Shown in pieces: positions 15,962-24,847 of a DNA stretch of 64,000 nucleotides. Origin of the DNA: DATFFO01 sp963772815 (GTDB lineage: Bacteria > Actinomycetota > Acidimicrobiia > Spongiisociales > ZC4RG35); assembly GCA_963772815.1 (NCBI GenBank), contig CAVYYV010000005.1:496001-560000 (forward strand), written 5' to 3'. Both the position numbers and the translations under genes were made by a program. The notes under the pieces were generated by a model that ran no database searches, was not told the origin of the DNA, and saw only the letters and a list, made by a program, of their open reading frames with translations. Positions within the stretch are counted from its first letter, which is position 1, and each line of letters begins with the position of its first letter.

Positions 15962-18415
15962 TCAGATCTTGGGAGGCCGGTAGCCAGACTTGGCCAGGAC
16001 GTGGTCCCGGGATTCGGTCACCATCCGCTTAACGGCCTCCCAGTCCACATGGAGCAGCTTGCCGTTCCTCTTCATCACCCGCCCGGCGATGAGCACCGTG
16101 TCAACGTTCCCGGTGTCCATCCCCACCACGACGGCCGTGGCCGGGTCGTTGAGCGGGGTCGTGTTCAACCGGTCGGTACGTAGGAGGACCACATCGGCCT
16201 GCTTGCCAGGGGTGAGGGTTCCCACCTTGTGATCCAGGCCATTGGCGCGGGCTCCCTCGATGGTGGCGTACTCCAGCACCTCCCTGGTGGCGGCCGGCTC
16301 CTTGTCCTTCTCCGTTGCCTGGGTGCGTTGGAGGGCCAGCACCGAGCGCATCTGGTTGAACATGTCGCCGGGAACGTTGGTCTCGACATCCACGCTCAGG
16401 CTGGGACGGAGCCCCCGGTCGAGGAACTTCTGGATCGGCGGCATGCCATGACCCATCATCATCTCGACCGGTGAGGCGAGAGAGACGGTGCCTCCGGTGT
16501 CGACGATCATCTGGATCTCGGTGTCGTTGAGAGTCGTGCAGTGGATGTAGGTGGTGTCGGGCCCGAGAAGCCCCGCCTCTCCCATCTCCTGAAGCTTGGC
16601 GTCCAGCCCATAGCTGCCAACCCCGACATGAGCGGTGATCCGGGCCCCGGTCTCCCGAGCCAGCTTCCAATGATCGCGAGAGATCTCGAAGTCGGTGAAC
16701 TCGGGGCCTGGTGCCGCCAGGGCCAGAGTGAGCATCTGGTCCTTGGTCGAAAAATGCTCAGTGGCGGCACGGACGAACCAGCTCGGCTGGCGCTCCTCCC
16801 ATTTGCCCCACCAGGGAAAACCGTAGGCGAAGACAGCCCGCAGTCCCGAGTCCCGCAGGGCCTGGACCACGGCGTCGGTATGGGCCGGTGAGCCCTGGAT
16901 GTGGGACCAGTCGAGCAAAGTGGTGACGCCGGCGTCGATGGCGCCCAGGGCAGATATGAGGTCGCCGATGTAAGCATCTTCCGGTCGGAAGGCCGGGGCC
17001 AGCTTGTGGAGGACGAACGAGATGTAGCTGGTCCTGCCCTCCAGGGGAACGTCGGTGCCGATGTTGCGGAGCAGGCCCTCCCAAATGTGGCGGTGCGAGT
17101 CGACGAACCCCGGCAGGACGATCATGCCCGAGGCGTCGATCACCTCCGCCTCGCCGTTGGCCAGGTTCGGGCCCACGGCCACGATCTTGTCGTTCTCGAT
17201 CAAGACGTCACCGTCGACGAAGTCGCCCACCCCGCGATCGAGGCTGAGAACCGTCCCGCCCCGGATCAACTTCCGCCCGGTGGGCGCCACGCTGAAGTTG
17301 GTGCCCTCGGGGTAGAAGTCGGGAATCACAGTGGCTTCTCTCTCCGCACTGCCCAGCACCAGACGGCGAGCACGCCGGAAGTTGCGCTTCACCAACTCCT
17401 TGAGATCGCCGACCTGGAACAGGATGATTCCCACCAGGACCAGGGCACCGGCGATCATGGTCCCGTCTGTGGATGACAGACCGAGATAGGGCAGGACTGT
17501 AAGGATCAGGGCGAGGAGGAGAGATGCCACCGTACCGCCAACGAAGGTGGCCCTGCCACCGGCCAGAGACGCTCCTCCCAGGACGGCGGCGGTAATGCTG
17601 TTCAGAGCGAAGGTAGAACCGATCTGGGCGTTGCCTATCGGGGAGCGAGCCATCACGAAGAAAGAGGCGACGGCGGCGAGCACACCCGATAGCACGAGCG
17701 CACGGACCCGCACCCAGTTGGTTCGGATCCCGCCCCGTTTAGCCGATCGGTCGTCGAATCCCACCGCCCGGAGCTGGAGACCGGACCCGGAAGCATGGAG
17801 CCAAAGATCGAGCAGGCCCACTCCAACCACGATCACGATGAATGGGATCGGAACCGGGCCGACGCTGGCGGTGAGCACGGACACGACCTTGGCGCTGATG
17901 ATCCCCTGAGCGGTCGGTCTCATTGTCAAGGCCACCCCGTCGAGGACGCTCATCGTGGCCAGGGTGGCGATGATCGAGGGAATCTTGACTCCTCGGATCA
18001 GGCCGGCGTTGAAGAGGCCCAGACCAACTCCACACAGCAAGACAGCCCCGATCCCGAGCAATATCTGAGAAGTGGTGGCTTCCGCGCCCATCAGGAAGGA
18101 GGCGATCACCACTCCCAGACTGATCATTGCGCCCACCGAGAGGTCGAGGTAGCCCACGAGAATGGCGTGGGTCTGGGCGATGGTGGCGACGATTAGGGGA
18201 GTCGCCAGAATGAGGATCTGGGAGATGTTGGTGGCGTTGACGAAGCCCGGAAATCGCGAATTCGTGTACCACAGAAGCCCGCCCAGCAACAGGACCTGCA
18301 GGGCAACCGGCATCCACAATCGGATCTTGACGACCTTCCGCCACTTGTTTTTGTCGCGCGCATTGCGGAGGACCTTGCGAACGACCTGGCGTGCCGAGTC
18401 GACCCGGGTCGTCAA
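15962..18415 (-). CDS. Fusion of RbsC-like ABC permease and TRZ/ATZ-type amidohydrolase
   Basis: One continuous 817-residue frame. Residues ~30-345 are a complete sugar/nucleoside-type permease (BPD_transp_2) with VGYLDLSVGAMISL and AVLGGASLAGGRATFVGG motifs. After a basic linker (346-375), residues 376-817 form a complete metal-dependent amidohydrolase: the HxH pair at 441 and 443 (VDSHRHIWEG), later metal His residues in ITAHVGVG and TYIHCTTL, and Asp in LSVDVETNVPGDMF. The TTG start overlaps the ATPase stop by 4 nt. An in-frame GTG at 17290 (residue 376) could start a free enzyme but has no good ribosome site. The enzyme half would sit on the cytoplasmic side of the importer. It is homologous to the amidohydrolase at 22524-23861. 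Confidence 0.9.
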   Translation of the reverse strand: MTTRVDSARQVVRKVLRNARDKNKWRKVVKIRLWMPVALQVLLLGGLLWYTNSRFPGFVNATNISQILILATPLIVATIAQTHAILVGYLDLSVGAMISLGVVIASFLMGAEATTSQILLGIGAVLLCGVGLGLFNAGLIRGVKIPSIIATLATMSVLDGVALTMRPTAQGIISAKVVSVLTASVGPVPIPFIVIVVGVGLLDLWLHASGSGLQLRAVGFDDRSAKRGGIRTNWVRVRALVLSGVLAAVASFFVMARSPIGNAQIGSTFALNSITAAVLGGASLAGGRATFVGGTVASLLLALILTVLPYLGLSSTDGTMIAGALVLVGIILFQVGDLKELVKRNFRRARRLVLGSAEREATVIPDFYPEGTNFSVAPTGRKLIRGGTVLSLDRGVGDFVDGDVLIENDKIVAVGPNLANGEAEVIDASGMIVLPGFVDSHRHIWEGLLRNIGTDVPLEGRTSYISFVLHKLAPAFRPEDAYIGDLISALGAIDAGVTTLLDWSHIQGSPAHTDAVVQALRDSGLRAVFAYGFPWWGKWEERQPSWFVRAATEHFSTKDQMLTLALAAPGPEFTDFEISRDHWKLARETGARITAHVGVGSYGLDAKLQEMGEAGLLGPDTTYIHCTTLNDTEIQMIVDTGGTVSLASPVEMMMGHGMPPIQKFLDRGLRPSLSVDVETNVPGDMFNQMRSVLALQRTQATEKDKEPAATREVLEYATIEGARANGLDHKVGTLTPGKQADVVLLRTDRLNTTPLNDPATAVVVGMDTGNVDTVLIAGRVMKRNGKLLHVDWEAVKRMVTESRDHVLAKSGYRPPKI

Positions 18416-20004
18416 GACGACGTCCCGGTTGAAGCCTTTGGCATTGCCACACCGAGTGGGGAACGGCCCGCTTTGGACAACCCCGGTCCTCGCACGATGG
18501 CCTCTGTGATGCGACGCTCCTCGAGCTCGTCACCGGGTATCTCCTCGACGATCGTGCCTCTTGACATCACCAGCACCCGGTCACACAGGCCCGACAACTC
18601 GATAGGGTCGCTCGACTTCACCAGAAGGGCTGCCCCGGCCGCACTACGCGTCCGCAGTGCTTTGTATATGTCGAAGCGCGATCCGACATCCACCCCCTGG
18701 GTGGGCTCGTAGGCGAGAATCACCGATGGTTCCCTGAGAAAGGTGCGTGCCACGGCAACCTTCTGCTGATTACCGCCGGAAAGGAACTCGACGGGCTGCT
18801 CCAAAGAGGGAGTCCGAATCTCGAGAAGGTCGACGAGAGATGAGACCGCTCTTCGCTCTGCCCCTCTCTTGAGCAAGCCGAAGAAGCCGAATCGGCTCAA
18901 CGACTGGATGGTCGCGTTGATCCGGACGCCCAGTACGGGCATCAATGCCTCGTGCTTTCGGTCGCCCGGAAGCAACATCACACCCGAACGCACAGCCTCG
19001 TGGGTGGAGATGAGGCTCAACTCCTTTCCTTCGCACACCACGCGCCCTGCCCGGGGCGGTACCCTTCCAGCGAGGCAGTCGAACAGCTGCGGCTGGCCGT
19101 TTCCCTCAGCACCCGCGACTCCAACGACCTCGCCCGCTTCGAGCGTGAAACTGACTGGCCCGAATGATTGACCCTGAAGGCCGTCGACCACCAGCACATC
19201 GTGTTTCGCCTCCAAGGAGGAGACCGGAGTTGGGAAGGCCACGTCGAAGGGTCGGCCCACGATCAATTCCACCAACCGAGCCTCCGTGGTCGATCCGGCG
19301 TCGAAGGTCCCTTGGTTGCGCCCATCGCGAAGGACGGTGATGCGATCCGCCACCTCCAGGACCTCGGGGAGGCGGTGACTCACGTAGACGACGCCTACAC
19401 CACGGTCGCGACAGGCAACGATCGTGCGGTGGAGCGCCTCGACCTCGTCGGGCCCGAGGGCCGTGGTCGGCTCGTCGAGGAGCAGTACCTTGGGATCAGT
19501 GGCCAAGGCCTTGGCCACCTCGAAGAGTTGCCGTTCGGCCAGAGTAAGAAAACCCGCCGGCGCGTCGGGGAAGAGCTCGAGGTCGAGATCGAAATCCGCC
19601 AGGAGTTTGCGGGCCCAACTCTTGCGACGCCAGAAGGGAGGACGCTGATCGGGCGGAGCGGACAGGTAGAGGTTGTTCTTTACCGGCTCGGCCTGCACCA
19701 GGGAAGTGTCCTGGTACGCCATGGCGAGCCCGAGCTTGCGTGCCAATGCGGGTGAGTCACGCCTGAGGGGTTTGCCCCCGATCCGGATCGCACCCCGATC
19801 GGGGTCGACAAACCCACTGGCGATCCCGAGGAGGGTCGACTTGCCCGAGCCATTCTCGCCCACCAGGGCGTGGATCTCGCCGGCGAGGCAGTCGAACCTG
19901 ACATCTGTCAGCGCTCGCACCGCCCCGAACTGCCGTGAGATTCCTTCCAGCTCGAGGACCAGATCTCCGGTCGTCGGCCCTCCTCCGGGATCGCCCTCGC
20001 TCAT
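18412..20004 (-). CDS. Sugar/nucleoside-type ABC importer ATP-binding protein (RbsA-like)
   Basis: Tandem ATPase of 530 residues with two nucleotide-binding domains. The first has Walker A GENGSGKST, the diverged signature LTLAERQLFEV and Walker B VLLLDEPT; the second has a degenerate P-loop (GAEGNGQPQLF, normal for the RbsA group), the canonical signature LSGGNQQKVAVA and Walker B VILAYEPT. It powers the importer formed by the two permeases. It overlaps both the upstream binding-protein gene and the downstream fusion gene by 4 nt, so stoichiometry is probably set by coupled translation. Confidence 0.93.
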   Translation of the reverse strand: MSEGDPGGGPTTGDLVLELEGISRQFGAVRALTDVRFDCLAGEIHALVGENGSGKSTLLGIASGFVDPDRGAIRIGGKPLRRDSPALARKLGLAMAYQDTSLVQAEPVKNNLYLSAPPDQRPPFWRRKSWARKLLADFDLDLELFPDAPAGFLTLAERQLFEVAKALATDPKVLLLDEPTTALGPDEVEALHRTIVACRDRGVGVVYVSHRLPEVLEVADRITVLRDGRNQGTFDAGSTTEARLVELIVGRPFDVAFPTPVSSLEAKHDVLVVDGLQGQSFGPVSFTLEAGEVVGVAGAEGNGQPQLFDCLAGRVPPRAGRVVCEGKELSLISTHEAVRSGVMLLPGDRKHEALMPVLGVRINATIQSLSRFGFFGLLKRGAERRAVSSLVDLLEIRTPSLEQPVEFLSGGNQQKVAVARTFLREPSVILAYEPTQGVDVGSRFDIYKALRTRSAAGAALLVKSSDPIELSGLCDRVLVMSRGTIVEEIPGDELEERRITEAIVRGPGLSKAGRSPLGVAMPKASTGTSS

Positions 20005-21398
20005 CCGCTGAACATCATCTGGAGGACGTTGTCGGGAACCAGTGAGGTTCCGGAGACAACCGGGTTGACCCGGTCTGGGTTGCAGTCCGACGCCGTCACC
20101 TTTCGCATCACGTGCGGCACGACGACCTCGGCGGGGATCGTAGCCCCCTTGAGGTACATCATGGCAGCGGTGACACCGACTCGTGACTGGAAGTTGCCAC
20201 CAGCCGAGTAATAGATGTTGTACGTCGGCTCATTGCGCTGTGCCCAGTCGCAGAACAGGCTCTGCTCGTCGGTGCGCAACGCCACGGTCAGATCCTTCAC
20301 CGGGATGTTCAGTTCGTCGTACACCTGCAGGCCACTGAGGAACCCGTCGGCATACTCGTACGCCCATCCCTTGATGTCTGGGTCATTGGTGAGTAGGGGT
20401 CGGAACACATCCGGGATGATCGGGTTATACCAATTGGTGTCCCCGGTGGTGCTGTTCTCGTTGAGCGGCGGATTCACCAGCGTCAGAGAGTCGTTCAATG
20501 CCGCTATCTCGCAACGCTGCCAGCCCAGCGACAGGGCGTTGCCGGGAGTGCCGCCGAGGGTCGCCACCTTGCCCGTGCCCACCCCGTCGTTCAACACCTG
20601 GGCGAAGCTCTTGCCCAATGCGCACAGGTCCTCACCCACCACAGTCAAGTAATCCTGTCCGGGCGTGAGTGCTCCCTCCTGATCGGGGAGACCTACCCAG
20701 CCTGCCGAGAACGGCACGTAGGGAATGCCCGCTGCATTGGCCTCGAGGATGGCATCGGCGATCGCGACTCCCTGATCGGGGTAGCCGACGATGAAGTCGA
20801 CACCCCGCTGGATCAGGAACCTGATGTCATTTGCGGCGACGGAGGGGTCGGGATCGAAGTTGGCTGCCCGCGAGACAATCGTGCCTATCTCGGGATACGT
20901 CAGCGCCTGGAGGACGGCTTCCATGTGGCTGACCGACCGCCAAACGTTGACGTCGTTGCCACCACCGTCGGCAAAGCCCATGACCAGGTCGCCACCGGAA
21001 CCCGTGTCGCACTCCTGGTTGGCCCAACATTCCATCGCCTTGTTGACGTCGATCCCCGCGGCATCGAGGTTCTGGGAAGCGCGTGCTACCGAGGCCAGGA
21101 TGATGTTCCAACTGGCCTCGTCCGACGGCTGCACAGGGCCCAAGGCCTTCTCGACCAGCGACATGTCAACCGCGGTCGGGTCCTCACCGTATTGGGCCAG
21201 CGGATTCGACGCCGCCGTGGTCTCGGTCATCGCCGTGGTCTCGGTCATCGCCGTGGTCTCGGTCATCGCCGTCGTCTCGGTCATCGCCGTGCTCGTCGTT
21301 GCAGGTGCCGCAGTAGTCGTGGTCCCGCTTTGGGAACCACATGCGGCGGCCAGCAACGCCAGAACGGCTACAAGGCCGATGATTCTGAGTCGTTTCAT
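20001..21398 (-). CDS. Lipoprotein substrate-binding protein of ABC importer
   Basis: Periplasmic-binding-protein-like lipoprotein of 465 residues. The signal peptide ends in the lipobox LLAAACGS, followed by a Thr-rich linker containing four AMTETT repeats, then a type 1 binding fold (Peripla_BP_4-like) with FLIQRGVDFIVGYPDQGVAI as a recognisable core. It would capture the substrate outside the membrane and hand it to the two RbsC-like permeases. ATG 21398 is preceded by AGGAGAAGG. An 82-nt gap to the upstream permease is the largest gap in the operon and could hold a processing or internal promoter site. Confidence 0.9.
   Translation of the reverse strand: MKRLRIIGLVAVLALLAAACGSQSGTTTTAAPATTSTAMTETTAMTETTAMTETTAMTETTAASNPLAQYGEDPTAVDMSLVEKALGPVQPSDEASWNIILASVARASQNLDAAGIDVNKAMECWANQECDTGSGGDLVMGFADGGGNDVNVWRSVSHMEAVLQALTYPEIGTIVSRAANFDPDPSVAANDIRFLIQRGVDFIVGYPDQGVAIADAILEANAAGIPYVPFSAGWVGLPDQEGALTPGQDYLTVVGEDLCALGKSFAQVLNDGVGTGKVATLGGTPGNALSLGWQRCEIAALNDSLTLVNPPLNENSTTGDTNWYNPIIPDVFRPLLTNDPDIKGWAYEYADGFLSGLQVYDELNIPVKDLTVALRTDEQSLFCDWAQRNEPTYNIYYSAGGNFQSRVGVTAAMMYLKGATIPAEVVVPHVMRKVTASDCNPDRVNPVVSGTSLVPDNVLQMMFSG
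21214..21285 (-). repeat. 18-bp tandem repeat, four copies, coding for AMTETT
   Basis: Four consecutive 18-bp units (plus strand GCCGTGGTCTCGGTCATC; the fourth differs by one base) inside the linker of the lipoprotein gene. Near-identity of the DNA suggests recent slippage expansion, so copy number may vary between strains and alter linker length. Confidence 0.9.
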
Positions 21399-21480
21399 AT
21401 CCTTCTCCTGTGGGCTGGGATGCCCTCTCGCTTTCTTCCTGGGTGTGCAATCTCGCCTCGAAGAGGTGTGAGCTCCTTTC

Positions 21481-22527
21481 TCAACCGGTGTCGTCGATCG
21501 AGTTCTCGTTGTTTCCGAAGCGTCCCGGACGTCTCCGCTCGCGGAGGACTTGCTCCACGCCTTTGATGATCCGATCGCCCGAAATCAGCATTCCCCCAAT
21601 GATGACCAGGCCGAAGACCACGAATTGAAGGGAGGTGGGAAGACCCATGGTCCGCATGGTCTGGTCGAGACCCGTGAGGAAGAAGGCGGCCGCGAGAGTC
21701 GACAGCGGGCTGGCCAGACCTCCAGTCAAGGAGGCGCCACCGATTACCACTGCAGCGATCGGCCCCAACAGGTATTTGGTCGCTACAGCCACTCCCGGCG
21801 TCCTCAAGAGCCCCGCCGAAGCCGCTCCGGCGACTGCATAGAGGACCGCCGCCACGACGTAGGCCGAAACCTGATTCAGGTTGACTCGGACCCCAACGAT
21901 GTTGGACGCCACAGGGTTGGCCCCGACCACCTGGAATCGCCTGCCCACTGCTGTATATCGGAAAGCGACGATGAGGACGATCGTCAGTACGACACCGATC
22001 CAGAAGACTGGGCTGACGCCAAAGATCCGGGTCGTGGTCCAGGTGGACCACCCGGTCGGGACCGCACTCTGCACTGGAAAGGACCTGCCGTATCGGTTGA
22101 GGACACCGACCACGACCTGGCCAACTGCCAGGGTGACGATAAGCGCGTTGAGCTTGAGGCCGCCGATCAGAAGCCCGTTGACCAGACCGATGAGAGCCCC
22201 AGCGCCGACGGCGGAGAGGAAGGCGATGCCGATACGTCCGTCCGTCTGTTGACCGACGCCGACCATGATGACGGCAGCCAACGTCAGGGTGCCGGGGACG
22301 CTGAGATCTATTCCGCCGGTCATGATGACCAGCATCTGGCCCAGGGCCGTGATGCCCAACAAAGCCCCGTAGGGAGCCATGCCGGCCAGCGCCACGCTGC
22401 CCAGAGCGGCGGGAGCCCAGATCGAGGCCACGATCAGGAGAAGGGCCAAGGCGAGGTAGACCGGCAGATAGCGCGAAGCCACCACGAACGAGGTGAGGGC
22501 CGATGACGGCGCCCGGGAAGTGGTCAT
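21481..22527 (-). CDS. RbsC-like ABC importer permease
   Basis: Stand-alone permease of 348 residues with eight to ten hydrophobic helices and the family motifs TGGIDLSVPGTLTLA and AVVIGGASLTGGLASPL. With the permease half of the fusion protein it would form a heterodimeric channel, as in nucleoside importers with two different RbsC-type subunits. ATG 22527 overlaps the stop of the amidohydrolase gene (ATGA). Confidence 0.92.
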   Translation of the reverse strand: MTTSRAPSSALTSFVVASRYLPVYLALALLLIVASIWAPAALGSVALAGMAPYGALLGITALGQMLVIMTGGIDLSVPGTLTLAAVIMVGVGQQTDGRIGIAFLSAVGAGALIGLVNGLLIGGLKLNALIVTLAVGQVVVGVLNRYGRSFPVQSAVPTGWSTWTTTRIFGVSPVFWIGVVLTIVLIVAFRYTAVGRRFQVVGANPVASNIVGVRVNLNQVSAYVVAAVLYAVAGAASAGLLRTPGVAVATKYLLGPIAAVVIGGASLTGGLASPLSTLAAAFFLTGLDQTMRTMGLPTSLQFVVFGLVIIGGMLISGDRIIKGVEQVLRERRRPGRFGNNENSIDDTG

Positions 22528-23861
22528 CTCGAGCCTCCGGAGCCCGCCTCGACCAAGAGGCCGGAGGCGAGGCCGACCCGGCGTTGGGCAGCTCGGGCCA
22601 GGTTTCGGGCCTGGTCGACGTCTGCTGAGAGAGCTCCGTTCGACACGACGGCTCGCCCACCAACCAGCACCCAGTCGATGTTCGATGTGTCCATGCCCCA
22701 GACCACTGCCCCAATCGGGTCGTTGATGGGGAAGATGTTGGGGCGGTCGGTGCGAAGGATCGCGATGTCGGCCTGCTTGCCCGGTTCGAGCGAACCCGTC
22801 ACGTCGTCCAGGCCCGCCACACGGGCACCGGCGCTGGTGGCATAGCGAATCACCTCTCGGGTGGTCAGCAGATTCGGCAACCCGCCCTTGCCGGCCAGCT
22901 TGCGATCGAAATAGGTGGCGTGTTGCAGGGCGATCGTCTCCCGCATCGGGCCGAACATGTCACCAGGAGCGACCCGCTCGTCGTCGATCCCCAACCCGGG
23001 GCGGATGTCGCGATCGAGGAGGCGCTGAACGTGTGGAGCCCCCGATCCCCGCGCCATCTCGCTAGAAGGTGCCAGCGATACCAACGCTCCGGACGAGGCG
23101 ATGGCGTCGAAGTCCGACTCGTCGAGGTGGGTGCAGTGCACCAGGGTCGTGTCCGGTCCGATCAGGCCCCGCTGGGCCATGTCGGTGACCACCCCGTGCT
23201 GGGATGGGTCCGATCCGGCATGGGCGTGGATCCTCAGACCGAGCTCGCGGGCCTGAGCCCAGTCACCGGCCACGCGTTCGAGCTCCGGCCTTAGGGGCTC
23301 CGCCACTCCCGCCGCGATCACCGTCGAGTTCTTGCCTGCCCCACGGGCGGCCAGCACCGCCCGCAGCTCGGCAGCATGATCCCCCGGACCGCCCGACCAT
23401 TCGGGAGCAGAACACACGAAAACCGTCCGGAGACCGGCGTCTGAGTGCGCCTGGAGGGCCGCCTCGGCAAAGGCGGCACCGGAGGGGATGTCGGCCCAAT
23501 CCACCACGGTGGTGATGCCCGCCTCGGCCGCGCCCAACAAGCCGATCAGGGTCGAGGCGTACACATCGTCGGCTTGAAAGTGGGGGCCGTAGGCAGCGGG
23601 CGACAGCGGGGCCCCCGGGGAAGTTCCCGATTCGCCGAGGTTCCGGAACAACGACCTCCACACGTGCCGATGCGTATCGACGAACCCGGGCATCACGATG
23701 CAGGCGGCCGCGTCGATCAACTCCGCCCCACGAGCGCGGAGGCCGTTCCCGATCTCCGTCACCCGACCGTCTTCGATCAGGACGTCGGCCTGGGTGTAGT
23801 TGGGCGTCCTCGCCCCCAGGGTGAGGACGCAGCCGCCCCGGATGAGGGTCTTTGAGCTCAC
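22524..23861 (-). CDS. Amidohydrolase (TRZ/ATZ, cytosine/guanine deaminase-like)
   Basis: Metal-dependent hydrolase of 445 residues. Metal ligands are visible: HxH in VDTHRHVWRSLF, His in RIHAHAGSDPSQHG, His in TLVHCTHLDESDF and Asp in LGIDDERVAPGDMFGPM. The frame is open to 24053, but the fold starts with SSKTLIRGGCVLTLG at GTG 23861, which overlaps the E1 beta stop (GTGA). The family deaminates or dechlorinates nitrogen heterocycles (guanine, 8-oxoguanine, triazines). Its close relative is fused to the permease at 15962-18415, so the two may act on successive or related substrates. Confidence 0.9.
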   Translation of the reverse strand: MSSKTLIRGGCVLTLGARTPNYTQADVLIEDGRVTEIGNGLRARGAELIDAAACIVMPGFVDTHRHVWRSLFRNLGESGTSPGAPLSPAAYGPHFQADDVYASTLIGLLGAAEAGITTVVDWADIPSGAAFAEAALQAHSDAGLRTVFVCSAPEWSGGPGDHAAELRAVLAARGAGKNSTVIAAGVAEPLRPELERVAGDWAQARELGLRIHAHAGSDPSQHGVVTDMAQRGLIGPDTTLVHCTHLDESDFDAIASSGALVSLAPSSEMARGSGAPHVQRLLDRDIRPGLGIDDERVAPGDMFGPMRETIALQHATYFDRKLAGKGGLPNLLTTREVIRYATSAGARVAGLDDVTGSLEPGKQADIAILRTDRPNIFPINDPIGAVVWGMDTSNIDWVLVGGRAVVSNGALSADVDQARNLARAAQRRVGLASGLLVEAGSGGSR

Positions 23862-24847
23862 TGCCCCTTCCCGGAATCGAGCGACTTGAGCACCGTCTCG
23901 TAGATTCGATCCGCCGAGGGGATGGCCAGATCCTCCAGTGCCGACGCGGCGGGAAGGGGGATGTGGGGAGTGGTGATTCGGATGCTGGGGCCGTCCAAAT
24001 CCCAGAAGGCCTCCTCGCCCACGATGGAGGCCACCTCGGCTCCCCACCCGCACAGTCGCGGGTTCTCCTCGACGGTGTAGAAGCGCCCCGTCTTGGCGAC
24101 AGACTCGAGGATGGTCCGGGTGTCGAGCGGCACCAGTGAGCGAACGTCGATCACCTCGGCCGAGATACCGGCTGCGGCCAGGTTGTCGGCCGCCTCCAGT
24201 GCCCGGGGGACCATGAGCGCCAGGGCGGCGATGGTGGCATCGGTGCCCTCCCGCACCACCCGGGCCGTCCCCAGCTCGTCGACGATCTCGCCGTCGGTCA
24301 CATCGCCTTTGGTGGCCATCAGCGACTTGTGCTCGAAGAACACCACCGGATCGGGGTCACGCACAGAGGCAGCCATCAGCCCAACCACGTCCGCCGGGGT
24401 GGCCGGAGCCACGACCTTCAGGCCGGGGATCATCATGCACCAGTTCTCCACCGACTGGGAGTGCTGGGCGCCGAAGCGGGCCCCGCCGCCGTTGGCCGTT
24501 CGCACCACGAGTGGGAAGCTGACCTGACCGTTGGTCATGTAGCGGCTCTTGGCGATCTCGTTGGCGATCATGTCGAAACATACCGCCAGGAAGTCCGAGA
24601 ACATGATCTCTGCAATGGCCGGAATCCCCGTCATCGCCACGCCCATGGCGGCCCCGACGATGGCCTGTTCGGAGATGGGCGTGTCCCGCACCCGTTCGGG
24701 ACCGAACTCGTCCAGCAGGCCCACAGTGGTCTTGAACACACCGCCGGCCGCAGCGATGTCCTCACCCAGCACGACCAGGTTGGGATCGCGGCGCATCTCC
24801 TGGGCGATTCCGTAAGCAACCGCCTCCCGATAGCTCAGTTCCGCCAT
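23858..24847 (-). CDS. 2-oxoacid dehydrogenase E1 component, beta subunit
   Basis: Transketolase-like beta subunit of 329 residues typical of PdhB/AcoB/BkdB: REAVAYGIAQEMRRDPNLVVLGED at the start, TPISEQAIVGAAMG, and the C-terminal ligand domain with DVRSLVPLD and HIPLP. With the alpha subunit it forms a thiamine-diphosphate enzyme that decarboxylates a 2-oxoacid or cleaves an acetoin-like compound. No lipoyl E2 or E3 gene is nearby, so acyl transfer must use components encoded elsewhere or not occur. Confidence 0.93.
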   Translation of the reverse strand: MAELSYREAVAYGIAQEMRRDPNLVVLGEDIAAAGGVFKTTVGLLDEFGPERVRDTPISEQAIVGAAMGVAMTGIPAIAEIMFSDFLAVCFDMIANEIAKSRYMTNGQVSFPLVVRTANGGGARFGAQHSQSVENWCMMIPGLKVVAPATPADVVGLMAASVRDPDPVVFFEHKSLMATKGDVTDGEIVDELGTARVVREGTDATIAALALMVPRALEAADNLAAAGISAEVIDVRSLVPLDTRTILESVAKTGRFYTVEENPRLCGWGAEVASIVGEEAFWDLDGPSIRITTPHIPLPAASALEDLAIPSADRIYETVLKSLDSGKGQ

